From the NCBI GenBank assembly GCA_933207985.1, contig OW240921.1, forward strand, positions 98,411,366 through 98,475,365: a DNA stretch of 64,000 bases, written 5' to 3'. The notes beneath the pieces are model-generated. The model was not told the origin of the DNA. It ran no database searches and saw nothing but the letters and a program-made list of their open reading frames with translations. Position numbers and translations under genes: made by a program. Of the stretch, positions 1 through 9,061 are shown one piece after another. Positions within the stretch are counted from its first letter, which is position 1, and every line of letters starts with the position of its first letter. This DNA comes from Pelobates cultripes (Eukaryota > Chordata > Amphibia > Anura > Pelobatidae).

Positions 1-1395
1 CTCACATGTCTCCATTTTGGAGCAGTTCCTTCTGATCCTTCTGAATTGATTATATGGGATATTCTTCAACCAAGTGTGCTTGTGATGGCTATTGAAAGGG
101 ATAAAGCTATTACAATCCACTGATTTCTTAAATGTTTTAGTGTGTATCCCACCATCTTCAATGTAGACATTTAAGTCTAGAAATTCGATCTGTTGTTGAG
201 AATGGTTGAAGGTGAATTTCAGATTGTAGGGATTATTGTTGAGGTAGTCTTTGAACAATTCTAGAGATTTCAAATCCCCTTTCCAGATAAAAAAGCAGTC
301 ATCAATGTACCTACGCCATAGGGACAGATTTGCGTCAAATGGGCAATCGTTCCATATGAATTCCTCTTCCCATTTGCCCATAAATAAATTAGCGTAGCTT
401 GGCGCAAATCTTGTCCCCATGGCTGTACCCTCTATCTGCAAATAAAAACAGTCATTGCACCAAAAATAATTGTGTGTAAGAATAAATGCAATGCACTGTA
501 TTATAAAATCAATTTGGTCATTTTTTAATTCCGTGTATACTGCTAGGGAGTATTGGATGGCTTCGCATCCTTGTAGATGTTCGATCACCGTGTATAGTGA
601 AGTGACGTCCGCTGTGACTAAAACCATATCCTCTGTCCAATTAAAATCAGCTAAAAGGTTTAAAATCTGTGTGGAGTCTCTGAGGTAGGATTTGAGATGA
701 GGTACAATTTTTTGTAGGTATTGGTCTACGTATTCAGAGAGGTTTGCTGTGAGGGATCCAATTCCTGATATGATTGGTCTACCTGGTGGTTTAGATAACT
801 GTTTGTGAATTTTAGGTAGATGATAAAATACTGGTATTCGTGGAAATTGGGTAAATATATACCGAAATTCTCTATCGTTAATGATCCCCCTCTCTCTCCC
901 TTGATCCAATATAATTCTCAGTTTCTCTTTAAATTGTGTTGTAGGGTCCTGCTCCAATATCGAATACGTGGAGGGATCCCCCAGCAATCTTTGATTTTCT
1001 CCCATATAGTCTTCAGTATTTAGGATGACTAATCCACCTCCTTTATCTGCTGGTTTTAAAGTTATATCCTCCGATTTCATAAGCTTTTTTAATGAATTTC
1101 TTTCTTTCTTAGTTAAATTATCCTTTTTTATCTTGTTCGTAATCTTTTTTCTGAAATCTTTCTCTACCATTTTTTCAAAAACTTTGATTGAGTCTGTCTT
1201 CATATGTTGAGGATAAAAGGTCGAAGTGGGATGTAGCCCTGTGTGTACATAATCCTGTGTTATATTCGGTTGTGTTTGGTCCTTATCATTGAAGAACTTC
1301 TTGATGGTGACTTTCCTTATAAATTTATGCAAATCTATACATATATCGAAATTGGAACTTTTTGAAGTGGGTGCAAACTTTAATCCTTTTTTCAA
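1..1395 (-). CDS. Penelope-like element copy A: reverse transcriptase ORF, cut by window edge
   Basis: This is the second ORF of a Penelope-like retroelement read on the minus strand. It is the reverse complement of 4363-5757 in copy B. Paired coordinates always add to 5758, so there is no insertion or deletion between the copies. The visible part covers the N-terminal region, the KPADKGGG box, the LPKIH motif, the TADVTSLYT motif, the GTAMGTRFAP motif and the YIDD catalytic box of the RT. The C-terminal GIY-YIG endonuclease would lie beyond position 1. Translations of short shadow frames are the same in both copies apart from one residue, so I infer that this reading frame is intact in the window. 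In copy B the same frame stays open well upstream of its first possible start, so the true 5' limit is uncertain. Confidence 0.8.
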   Translation of the reverse strand, partial: MKKGLKFAPTSKSSNFDICIDLHKFIRKVTIKKFFNDKDQTQPNITQDYVHTGLHPTSTFYPQHMKTDSIKVFEKMVEKDFRKKITNKIKKDNLTKKERNSLKKLMKSEDITLKPADKGGGLVILNTEDYMGENQRLLGDPSTYSILEQDPTTQFKEKLRIILDQGRERGIINDREFRYIFTQFPRIPVFYHLPKIHKQLSKPPGRPIISGIGSLTANLSEYVDQYLQKIVPHLKSYLRDSTQILNLLADFNWTEDMVLVTADVTSLYTVIEHLQGCEAIQYSLAVYTELKNDQIDFIIQCIAFILTHNYFWCNDCFYLQIEGTAMGTRFAPSYANLFMGKWEEEFIWNDCPFDANLSLWRRYIDDCFFIWKGDLKSLELFKDYLNNNPYNLKFTFNHSQQQIEFLDLNVYIEDGGIHTKTFKKSVDCNSFIPFNSHHKHTWLKNIPYNQFRRIRRNCSKMETCE

Positions 1396-1445
1396 AAGTA
1401 AAATCTCCTCTGTATTGAGGACTTTGGTGGATAGGTTGAATATAT

Positions 1446-2582
1446 TTACCTCCTCCTTTTCTGTTGGATTTGATTTTCTTGTTGTTCTGCTTCTTCTTCT
1501 GTTTCTCTTATAGTTCTTTTCTTTCTCATGTCCGGGGACCTGAAGTCTTCCATTGCGAATTTCTTGGGGGGAATCCTCCCCCGTTTCTCTAAAAAATCAT
1601 TTTCCATATGTTGACTGGAGGCTGGTTGTTGATCTCGAGTAGGTGCAGTAGTTTGAACATTGGTGTGATCATGTACTGGAGTTCTTGTATCTGTAATGGG
1701 TTGATGTGAATAATCATTGGGTCTCCAGTTTCTTTTTTGGTATGTACGGGAGTCCTGATCTGGAATGCGGGAGTCCGGATTCCATTGTGACTGGTATCTT
1801 CCCTGATGTTTTGGTCTCATCTGCATATGATGGTAAGATCGGGATTGTCCCTGGTTATTGTGTCCAAATCTGTTATTATAATTGGATCCATTGGAGTATT
1901 GTGTGGGAGTTCTTTGGGAGATCAATGTTTCCTTCCGGTCTAAATATCGTTGTGGTTGTAGTCGATAGTTGGTTTCATAAGTGTTGAGGTGGTTGAATCT
2001 TTGTCTTGGTATATCTCTTTTCCAATTTCTCTGTGTTTTTGTCTTGTAATCATTTTGGTCTCTCATTATTTTCTTTCTTTTATTTTCTCTAATACTGGAC
2101 TCTATGTCTTTTACTCTCCGTTCAATTTTGTCCAAGAGTTCTGTGTATTCCCCATTCTCCACTAGGGGGCGAATGGAGGCTTTAAGTTCCGTTATCTCTA
2201 AGTCTAGTTGTGTTAGGTCTTTCTTTTTTTCATTGATCAGAAAAACCATCAATAATAGGGATCCTTTGTCCAAAAGTTGGTCCCATTTTTTTAATAATGT
2301 TAAGTCATGTCGTTTGTATGTTGATTTTTTGAAAAGTCTAAGACCTCTAGGGACTATGTTGTTGTTTACGTAAAAGTCTAATGTGGCCACATCCCACCAA
2401 ACTTGTATTTCTCTTTCCATTGTTTTGCCTAGTTGGTAAATGAGGGATCTTATATTAGTCTGTTGATTAGAAGATATTGTGAGATCTTCATTGATAGTTT
2501 GGGTATCCTCCTTAAAGGACCAGGTATCCATAAATGATTTCCTGTCCATTCTGATTGTATCAATATTTCTACTTAGAGCCAT
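1446..2582 (-). CDS. Penelope-like element copy A: ORF1 protein, complete
   Basis: A 378-residue ORF starts at an ATG (Met-Ala-Leu-Ser...) and ends at a TAA just before the RT frame. The N-terminal third is mixed. Residues about 110-165 are rich in Lys, Glu, Leu and Ile with heptad-like spacing, which suggests a coiled coil. Residues about 165-330 are very rich in Gln, Asn, Arg, Tyr and His. The tail is acidic then strongly basic, ending in Arg-Arg-Arg. I see no CCHC zinc knuckle and recognise no enzyme domain. The composition and its place upstream of the RT suggest an RNA-binding or particle-like ORF1 product, but this is inference. Copy B carries only the C-terminal 60 percent. The leader between the pseudo-LTR end (2629) and the ATG is about 46 bp. 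Confidence 0.75.
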   Translation of the reverse strand: MALSRNIDTIRMDRKSFMDTWSFKEDTQTINEDLTISSNQQTNIRSLIYQLGKTMEREIQVWWDVATLDFYVNNNIVPRGLRLFKKSTYKRHDLTLLKKWDQLLDKGSLLLMVFLINEKKKDLTQLDLEITELKASIRPLVENGEYTELLDKIERRVKDIESSIRENKRKKIMRDQNDYKTKTQRNWKRDIPRQRFNHLNTYETNYRLQPQRYLDRKETLISQRTPTQYSNGSNYNNRFGHNNQGQSRSYHHMQMRPKHQGRYQSQWNPDSRIPDQDSRTYQKRNWRPNDYSHQPITDTRTPVHDHTNVQTTAPTRDQQPASSQHMENDFLEKRGRIPPKKFAMEDFRSPDMRKKRTIRETEEEAEQQENQIQQKRRR

Positions 2583-2628
2583 AGTCTTTCTCAAAAACCT
2601 CAGTGGGTGAAATTAGATAAGAAATAGT

Positions 2629-3450
2629 TAAAATGGTCTGGTATGCCTATTGCAACACCCAGGGATGAGGGAGTCCGACTTATAGCGAAATGTCTCAAAC
2701 TGGATAATGGCAGGGGTTTCACCAAATACCCCGCCTTAAGAATAGGAGTAGCTTGGTATGCCCCTAAAATTAGGAGCAGTGGGATCCAGGAGTCAGTTCA
2801 CAAAAAAGGCTTCTCTATATTGGGGTGGTTAGGAAGGAAACACATCCAATGTATATGGGGTGTATGTCTTTAAATCTGCTAAAAGGCAGAGTCAAATGTT
2901 ACACACCAAATTGCTCTACTTAGGATTTCAAGATACACATTTTAATTAAAAAATAGAAAAAACAGTATGAGGAACTGCTTTCTATATATTAGAACCTAGT
3001 GTGGTTTATGACTTAAAATTGGTAAAAAGTGACAGGACCTGTATCAATGTCACGTACTACGATGCAGATAAAAAAGTATAAAAATCAAATATAGAATCTA
3101 TCCTATTAGTGACACTACAGGTCTAGGACATATAGATAAAAAAATCAAAAAAGTGATATAAAAAGTAATTAAAACTGATATAAAATTAAAATTTATTTAA
3201 TCATAACAGTATTAAAAATAACATTAAAAATATGTTCAAATACGAAGAGAATCAAAAAATAAGAATCAGGAACGTGTTGCAAGAATATTACCAGCACTTC
3301 AGCAGTCCTAATATTAACTGAACCGCAGGGACCATCCAGGATGGATATGGATACAGTATACTTCTCACTGTGATCTCTGGCTGTCGGCTGTGAGGTTGGC
3401 GTGCGTCCCAGACCTCACTCTGGGAGGTGCACGCTTGCCGATCGGTCGGT
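2629..3450 (-). repeat. Penelope-like element 5' pseudo-LTR (copy A), 822 bp
   Basis: This segment is the reverse complement of 7995-8816. Paired coordinates add to 11445 throughout, so there are no indels, and I found one substitution (near 3430 versus 8016). In element orientation it lies immediately 5' of ORF1 in copy A and at the 3' end of copy B. That is the LTR-like direct-repeat layout known for Penelope-like elements. It holds no convincing gene. Matching short frames at 2643-2873 and 8572-8802 are simply the two repeat copies. Confidence 0.85.
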
Positions 3451-3510
3451 GTGAGGTTGGCGTGCGTCCCAGACCTCACTCTGGGAGGTGCACGCTTGCC
3501 GATCGGTCGG
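3391..3510. repeat. 61-bp tandem duplication at the outer edge of the pseudo-LTR
   Basis: Two adjacent copies start at 3391 and 3452, a period of 61 bp, each ending in GCCGATCGGTCGG. Only one copy is present in the matching 3' pseudo-LTR near 7995-8054. The second copy ends at 3510, exactly where the plus-strand copy begins. Confidence 0.9.
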
Positions 3511-3511
3511 C

Positions 3512-3629
3512 ACTTAAAGCCTCCATTCGCCCCCTAGTGGAGAATGGGGAATACACAGAACTCTTGGACAACTTAAAGCCTCCATTCGCCCCCTAGTGGA
3601 GAATGGGGAATACACAGAACTCTTGGACA
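3512..3629. repeat. 59-bp tandem duplication at the 5' end of PLE copy B
   Basis: Two adjacent identical copies occupy 3512-3570 and 3571-3629, each starting ACTTAAAGCCTCC. They encode part of ORF1. Copy A has a single copy at the matching place (about 2129-2187). The duplication sits directly on the junction between the two oppositely oriented elements. Confidence 0.9.
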
Positions 3630-4312
3630 AAATTGAACGGAGAGTAAAAGACATAGAGTCCAGTATTAGAGAAAATAAAAGAAAGAAAATAATGAGAGAC
3701 CAAAATGATTACAAGACAAAAACACAGAGAAATTGGAAAAGAGATATACCAAGACAAAGATTCAACCACCTCAACACTTATGAAACCAACTATCGACTAC
3801 AACCACAACGATATCTAGACCGGAAGGAAACATTGATCTCCCAAAGAACTCCCACACAATACTCCAATGGATCCAATTATAATAACAGATTTGGACACAA
3901 TAACCAGGGACAATCCCGATCTTACCATCATATGCAGATGAGACCAAAACATCAGGGAAGATACCAGTCACAATGGAATCCGGACTCCCGCATTCCAGAT
4001 CAGGACTCCCGTACATACCAAAAAAGAAACTGGAGACCCAATGATTATTCACATCAACCCATTACAGATACAAGAACTCCAGTACATGATCACACCAATG
4101 TTCAAACTACTGCACCTACTCGAGATCAACAACCAGCCTCCAGTCAACATATGGAAAATGATTTTTTAGAGAAACGGGGGAGGATTCCCCCCAAGAAATT
4201 CGCAATGGAAGACTTCAGGTCCCCGGACATGAGAAAGAAAAGAACTATAAGAGAAACAGAAGAAGAAGCAGAACAACAAGAAAATCAAATCCAACAGAAA
4301 AGGAGGAGGTAA
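3512..4312 (+). pseudogene. Penelope-like element copy B: ORF1, 5'-truncated
   Basis: This is the C-terminal part of the ORF1 described at 1446-2582. It starts inside the coiled-coil-like segment (LKASIRPLVENG...) and runs to the same TAA. The first 59 bp are duplicated in tandem. No ATG start or leader is present, because the N-terminal third and the 5' pseudo-LTR are missing. From 3596 the frame matches copy A. One nearby substitution is visible: copy A reads TCTAAATATCG where copy B, on the same strand, reads TCTAGATATCG. Loss of the 5' end is typical of target-primed retroelement insertions. Confidence 0.85.
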
Positions 4313-6570
4313 ATATATTCAACCTATCCACCAAAGTCCTCAATACAGAGGAGATTTTACTTTTGAAAAAAGGATTAAAGTTTGCACCCACTTCAAAAAG
4401 TTCCAATTTCGATATATGTATAGATTTGCATAAATTTATAAGGAAAGTCACCATCAAGAAGTTCTTCAATGATAAGGACCAAACACAACCGAATATAACA
4501 CAGGATTATGTACACACAGGGCTACATCCCACTTCGACCTTTTATCCTCAACATATGAAGACAGACTCAATCAAAGTTTTTGAAAAAATGGTAGAGAAAG
4601 ATTTCAGAAAAAAGATTACGAACAAGATAAAAAAGGATAATTTAACTAAGAAAGAAAGAAATTCATTAAAAAAGCTTATGAAATCGGAGGATATAACTTT
4701 AAAACCAGCAGATAAAGGAGGTGGATTAGTCATCCTAAATACTGAAGACTATATGGGAGAAAATCAAAGATTGCTGGGGGATCCCTCCACGTATTCGATA
4801 TTGGAGCAGGACCCTACAACACAATTTAAAGAGAAACTGAGAATTATATTGGATCAAGGGAGAGAGAGGGGGATCATTAACGATAGAGAATTTCGGTATA
4901 TATTTACCCAATTTCCACGAATACCAGTATTTTATCATCTACCTAAAATTCACAAACAGTTATCTAAACCACCAGGTAGACCAATCATATCAGGAATTGG
5001 ATCCCTCACAGCAAACCTCTCTGAATACGTAGACCAATACCTACAAAAAATTGTACCTCATCTCAAATCCTACCTCAGAGACTCCACACAGATTTTAAAC
5101 CTTTTAGCTGATTTTAATTGGACAGAGGATATGGTTTTAGTCACAGCGGACGTCACTTCACTATACACGGTGATCGAACATCTACAAGGATGCGAAGCCA
5201 TCCAATACTCCCTAGCAGTATACACGGAATTAAAAAATGACCAAATTGATTTTATAATACAGTGCATTGCATTTATTCTTACACACAATTATTTTTGGTG
5301 CAATGACTGTTTTTATTTGCAGATAGAGGGTACAGCCATGGGGACAAGATTTGCGCCAAGCTACGCTAATTTATTTATGGGCAAATGGGAAGAGGAATTC
5401 ATATGGAACGATTGCCCATTTGACGCAAATCTGTCCCTATGGCGTAGGTACATTGATGACTGCTTTTTTATCTGGAAAGGGGATTTGAAATCTCTAGAAT
5501 TGTTCAAAGACTACCTCAACAATAATCCCTACAATCTGAAATTCACCTTCAACCATTCTCAACAACAGATCGAATTTCTAGACTTAAATGTCTACATTGA
5601 AGATGGTGGGATACACACTAAAACATTTAAGAAATCAGTAGATTGTAATAGCTTTATCCCTTTCAATAGCCATCACAAGCACACTTGGTTGAAGAATATC
5701 CCATATAATCAATTCAGAAGGATCAGAAGGAACTGCTCCAAAATGGAGACATGTGAGGAACAAATGGAAGAGATGGAGCAGAGATTTAGAACTAAAGGAT
5801 ATCCCATAACCTTACTCACCGAGGCTAAACAAAGAGCAAAGAATATTCCAAGGGAAGATACCCTGAAGAATAGAAATAAAATTATAGATACCTATGAAGC
5901 AACACCTGCCTTTATAACTAAATTTAACCATCAATCTCGCAGTATAGAGAAGATTCTAACCAAACATTGGGATATCCTTAGAAATGATCCCACACTCATG
6001 AAAATTCTAGATCCCAAACCAAAAATTATTTTTACCAAAGCACCAAATCTCCATCTCCTGTTGGCTCCAACATTAAAAACCTTTCGTAACACACAAAACG
6101 AATCAACCAAGAAAAGCTTTAGAAGATGTACGAAATGTTTGGCATGCAAAAATAATCCATCCTTGGAACTAGAGGTCACAAAATTTCAATCCACAACCAA
6201 CATGGAAGAACATAACTTACAGACCAATATGGATTGCAATACAACAGGAGTGATCTATCTGATCACGTGCCCCTGCTCTAAACAATATGTGGGAAGAACA
6301 AAAAGATCTCTAAAAATTAGAGTGACAGAACATATACGCAACATCAAGAGAGGATTACAAACACATAACCTTTCTAAACACTTTCAAGAATTCCATGGAG
6401 GAGATTCTACAGGATTGAAGTTCTTACCGATTGAAAAAGTTAATGTACATTGGAGAGGTGGAAATCTTGAAAGGAACCTAGACCAAATTGAGGCAAGATG
6501 GATTTTCAATCTGGAGACTCTTGTCCCCAACGGTCTAAATATAGACTTCGAACTTAATGCCTTTTTATAA
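4162..6570 (+). CDS. Penelope-like element copy B: reverse transcriptase with GIY-YIG endonuclease, intact frame
   Basis: This ORF encodes the retrotransposition enzyme, which copies element RNA into DNA at a nick it makes itself. Counting from codon 4363 (a TTG, 735 residues to the stop), the boxes are KPADKGGG (about 113-121), YHLPKIHK (about 190-198), TADVTSLYT (about 261-269), GTAMGTRFAP (about 323-332) and the catalytic YIDD (363-366). After the RT comes a Cys cluster, CTKCLAC (about 588-595). Then follows a GIY-YIG nuclease domain with VIYLITCPC...QYVGRT and a downstream Arg and His. This RT plus Cys motif plus GIY-YIG order defines Penelope-like elements, perhaps the Neptune group. The frame is open from 4162, overlapping ORF1 by 151 nt. 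No ATG lies upstream of the conserved NLSTK segment, so translation probably depends on ORF1. There are no internal stops, suggesting a young insertion. Confidence 0.9.
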   Translation, partial: FFRETGEDSPQEIRNGRLQVPGHEKEKNYKRNRRRSRTTRKSNPTEKEEVNIFNLSTKVLNTEEILLLKKGLKFAPTSKSSNFDICIDLHKFIRKVTIKKFFNDKDQTQPNITQDYVHTGLHPTSTFYPQHMKTDSIKVFEKMVEKDFRKKITNKIKKDNLTKKERNSLKKLMKSEDITLKPADKGGGLVILNTEDYMGENQRLLGDPSTYSILEQDPTTQFKEKLRIILDQGRERGIINDREFRYIFTQFPRIPVFYHLPKIHKQLSKPPGRPIISGIGSLTANLSEYVDQYLQKIVPHLKSYLRDSTQILNLLADFNWTEDMVLVTADVTSLYTVIEHLQGCEAIQYSLAVYTELKNDQIDFIIQCIAFILTHNYFWCNDCFYLQIEGTAMGTRFAPSYANLFMGKWEEEFIWNDCPFDANLSLWRRYIDDCFFIWKGDLKSLELFKDYLNNNPYNLKFTFNHSQQQIEFLDLNVYIEDGGIHTKTFKKSVDCNSFIPFNSHHKHTWLKNIPYNQFRRIRRNCSKMETCEEQMEEMEQRFRTKGYPITLLTEAKQRAKNIPREDTLKNRNKIIDTYEATPAFITKFNHQSRSIEKILTKHWDILRNDPTLMKILDPKPKIIFTKAPNLHLLLAPTLKTFRNTQNESTKKSFRRCTKCLACKNNPSLELEVTKFQSTTNMEEHNLQTNMDCNTTGVIYLITCPCSKQYVGRTKRSLKIRVTEHIRNIKRGLQTHNLSKHFQEFHGGDSTGLKFLPIEKVNVHWRGGNLERNLDQIEARWIFNLETLVPNGLNIDFELNAFL

Positions 6571-7994
6571 CACCCTTTTTACAACAAATTCTATAAAAAC
6601 TACCCTTTTTTTTTTTTTTTTTCTGTTCTCCCTTTAATATAGTCACCTTTGAGATTAATTGTACAGGATTATACATTTCATATAACTGGGAGCACTTGGG
6701 GACAGTTAATATATGCTTACTCTGTCTTCTACCACATCTCCCATATATGAATATCATTATCTGATACCACTATTCATATACCATATATATATTTGTATGT
6801 ATGTTAAATACTACTCCTATCACACATTATATTTTTGAGGACACAACTATAATTAGTCTATATACCGCACGCAGAAGATTAATTTCTATTGCACGATCTT
6901 CTTCTCACACGTCACACACACACACTTTATGCTCACAGCAAAGATTGATACACATATTAGCATTGAAGGTAAAAATTAACCCCTTCTAAATTTATGTCTA
7001 ATGTAAATACACCCTTGGAAGTATCCACTTTGGGAGATCATTGTGGTTTCTATTATGTGTTGCACACTCCCTGTGCAACCCCCTTTTTTGATTCGATCAA
7101 CCTATACATCTACTTATTGTATTCATTCTTATTTTATTATATTTATCTTTCTTTTCTCATAAATCTTCTTTCCCTTATGTCTCCTACTCATATTAGAGAC
7201 ATATATTTCCCACATACATTTTATTAAATACTCGCACGTAAAACCGGTGTTCTATTTTTAAATACATCCATGTATAAACACAATACATGTCATTCTTTAT
7301 ACTATCTGAATGCACCTTATGAACTTTTATACTATGTGATCGTTTTTTAGTCTCTATACACAAAGTATGTGTCCCTTTCATGCATCCGGAAGCCAGTCCT
7401 TTTACTCTGTGACCATTTTGTATCTTAATCAATTTTTAACTCACATTGTTTCTGCACCTCTGAGTCCCTTCTCGATATACACTTGAGGGACCTAAATTAA
7501 ACCAACTATCCCTCTTAGTGAATTATTTCATTTATAGGGTTAAGATTTTTATACATATATCTGTATTATTTTAGATATATCCGTATCTATATCAGTAAAT
7601 CTACATCCTCATATTTCTAAATTAATTTCTAGATGTACATATGAAAAATTGAACATTAATTAAGTACTTCTATTTTATTCTTGTAATTACGAGCTCTTTT
7701 TAATTTGCATGTATAAAGTAATACGAGCTGAACACTGATCAATGTTTTTCAATTGTTTTTAATTGTTTTTAATTGTTTCTAATTGTTTCTAATAGTGATA
7801 CTGATGTTATCAATTATAATTAGTTGAATGTATATTTAATGAACTTGGATCATTGAATCTTCATCACGTCTCTGATGAAGTGGGGCTGACACCCACGAAA
7901 CGCGTTAGACACACAGGATACGGACGCAGAAACTTTGTACACCAGCAGCTAACAACATCTCCTTACTGAGAACACGATTTTCAAACATCTGGGG
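6571..7994 (+). mobile_element. Penelope-like element copy B: 3' untranslated region
   Basis: This AT-rich region between the RT stop and the 3' pseudo-LTR has no credible gene. It contains an 18-base T run at 6605-6622 and a short tandem array of TTTTAATTG-like units at about 7745-7792. The hammerhead-like motif lies at 7868-7910. The last 85 bp lead into the pseudo-LTR. It is absent from copy A within the window because copy A runs off the left edge. Confidence 0.75.
7868..7910 (+). ncRNA. Hammerhead ribozyme-like motif (type I, minimal) in the Penelope-like element
   Basis: The core boxes are in order. Stem I is GTCT (7868-7871) with AGAC (7907-7910). The CTGATGA box is at 7872-7878. Stem II is GTGGG (7880-7884) with CCCAC (7892-7896). 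GAAA is at 7897-7900. Stem III is a 2-bp A-C/G-T helix formed by 7900-7901 and 7904-7905. The cleavage position would follow T7906. Minimal type I hammerheads with very short stem III are known in Penelope-like elements, and the ACGCGT palindrome would allow a dimer. One feature is off: an extra A (7879) sits between CTGATGA and stem II. The motif is in the sense direction of both the element and PLCH2. Activity is unproven. Confidence 0.7.
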
Positions 7995-8816
7995 ACCGAC
8001 CGATCGGCAAGCGTACACCTCCCAGAGTGAGGTCTGGGACGCACGCCAACCTCACAGCCGACAGCCAGAGATCACAGTGAGAAGTATACTGTATCCATAT
8101 CCATCCTGGATGGTCCCTGCGGTTCAGTTAATATTAGGACTGCTGAAGTGCTGGTAATATTCTTGCAACACGTTCCTGATTCTTATTTTTTGATTCTCTT
8201 CGTATTTGAACATATTTTTAATGTTATTTTTAATACTGTTATGATTAAATAAATTTTAATTTTATATCAGTTTTAATTACTTTTTATATCACTTTTTTGA
8301 TTTTTTTATCTATATGTCCTAGACCTGTAGTGTCACTAATAGGATAGATTCTATATTTGATTTTTATACTTTTTTATCTGCATCGTAGTACGTGACATTG
8401 ATACAGGTCCTGTCACTTTTTACCAATTTTAAGTCATAAACCACACTAGGTTCTAATATATAGAAAGCAGTTCCTCATACTGTTTTTTCTATTTTTTAAT
8501 TAAAATGTGTATCTTGAAATCCTAAGTAGAGCAATTTGGTGTGTAACATTTGACTCTGCCTTTTAGCAGATTTAAAGACATACACCCCATATACATTGGA
8601 TGTGTTTCCTTCCTAACCACCCCAATATAGAGAAGCCTTTTTTGTGAACTGACTCCTGGATCCCACTGCTCCTAATTTTAGGGGCATACCAAGCTACTCC
8701 TATTCTTAAGGCGGGGTATTTGGTGAAACCCCTGCCATTATCCAGTTTGAGACATTTCGCTATAAGTCGGACTCCCTCATCCCTGGGTGTTGCAATAGGC
8801 ATACCAGACCATTTTA
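7995..8816 (+). repeat. Penelope-like element 3' pseudo-LTR (copy B), 822 bp
   Basis: This is the inverted partner of 2629-3450, with the same orientation relative to its own element. Similarity to copy A stops at 8816, where copy A continues into its ORF1 leader and copy B gives way to host intron. That places the 3' end of the insertion at about 8816, with exon 8858-9061 starting after 41 bp. It has no gene. Confidence 0.85.
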
Positions 8817-8857
8817 GATATTGAACCATGTTTAAAGTTGTGATTCATTACCTGCAG

Positions 8858-9061
8858 GTTTCACCAACTACATGCGGAGTCCGGCAGGAGATATCTTTAA
8901 TCCGGAGCATCATCAAGTCAACCAGGAGATGACATTGCCACTGAGCAACTATTACATTGCTTCGTCTCATAACACATACCTAATGGGCGATCAGCTGATG
9001 TCTCAGTCCCGAGTGGATATGTATGCATGGGTCTTGCAGGCCGGCTGCCGCTGCGTGGAGG
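8858..9061 (+). CDS. PLCH2: PLCH2 exon: start of catalytic X domain
   Basis: The exon encodes (G)FTNYMRSPAGDIFNP... to ...GCRCVE. It begins after an AG at 8856-8857 and ends before GTAAGAG at 9062; the entering codon and the last codon are both split (phase 1). It carries the hallmark SSHNTY motif: the His at 8968-8970 matches the first catalytic histidine of the PLC family, and the next Asn matches a Ca2+ ligand. The Glu at 9058-9060 matches a further Ca2+ ligand. The acceptor has a poor pyrimidine tract (TTCATTACCTGCAG). A Penelope-like insertion ends 41 bp upstream, so the branch point must lie either in that short stretch or inside the element. Confidence 0.93.

Larger units (their letters stand above)
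1..8816. mobile_element. Composite head-to-head Penelope-like element insertion in a PLCH2 intron
   Basis: Copy A (minus strand, from 3510 leftward) has a 5' pseudo-LTR, ORF1 and RT, and continues beyond the window. Copy B (plus strand, from 3512) is 5'-truncated and ends with a pseudo-LTR at 8816. The copies face away from each other and meet at 3510/3512, where two different short tandem duplications lie. Inverted or truncated partner copies are a known habit of Penelope-like elements. The near-perfect identity points to a single recent event. The left boundary is not in the window, so target duplication cannot be read. Confidence 0.85.

Noticed and set aside
470..2373. Several plus-strand frames across 470-2373 and their twins at 3771-5288
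   Set aside because: They are antisense shadows of the Penelope-like ORFs.
2643..2873. Frame with an inverted twin at 8572-8829
   Set aside because: The twin exists because both lie in the pseudo-LTR copies. It has no recognised domain, and the non-coding pseudo-LTR explains it.
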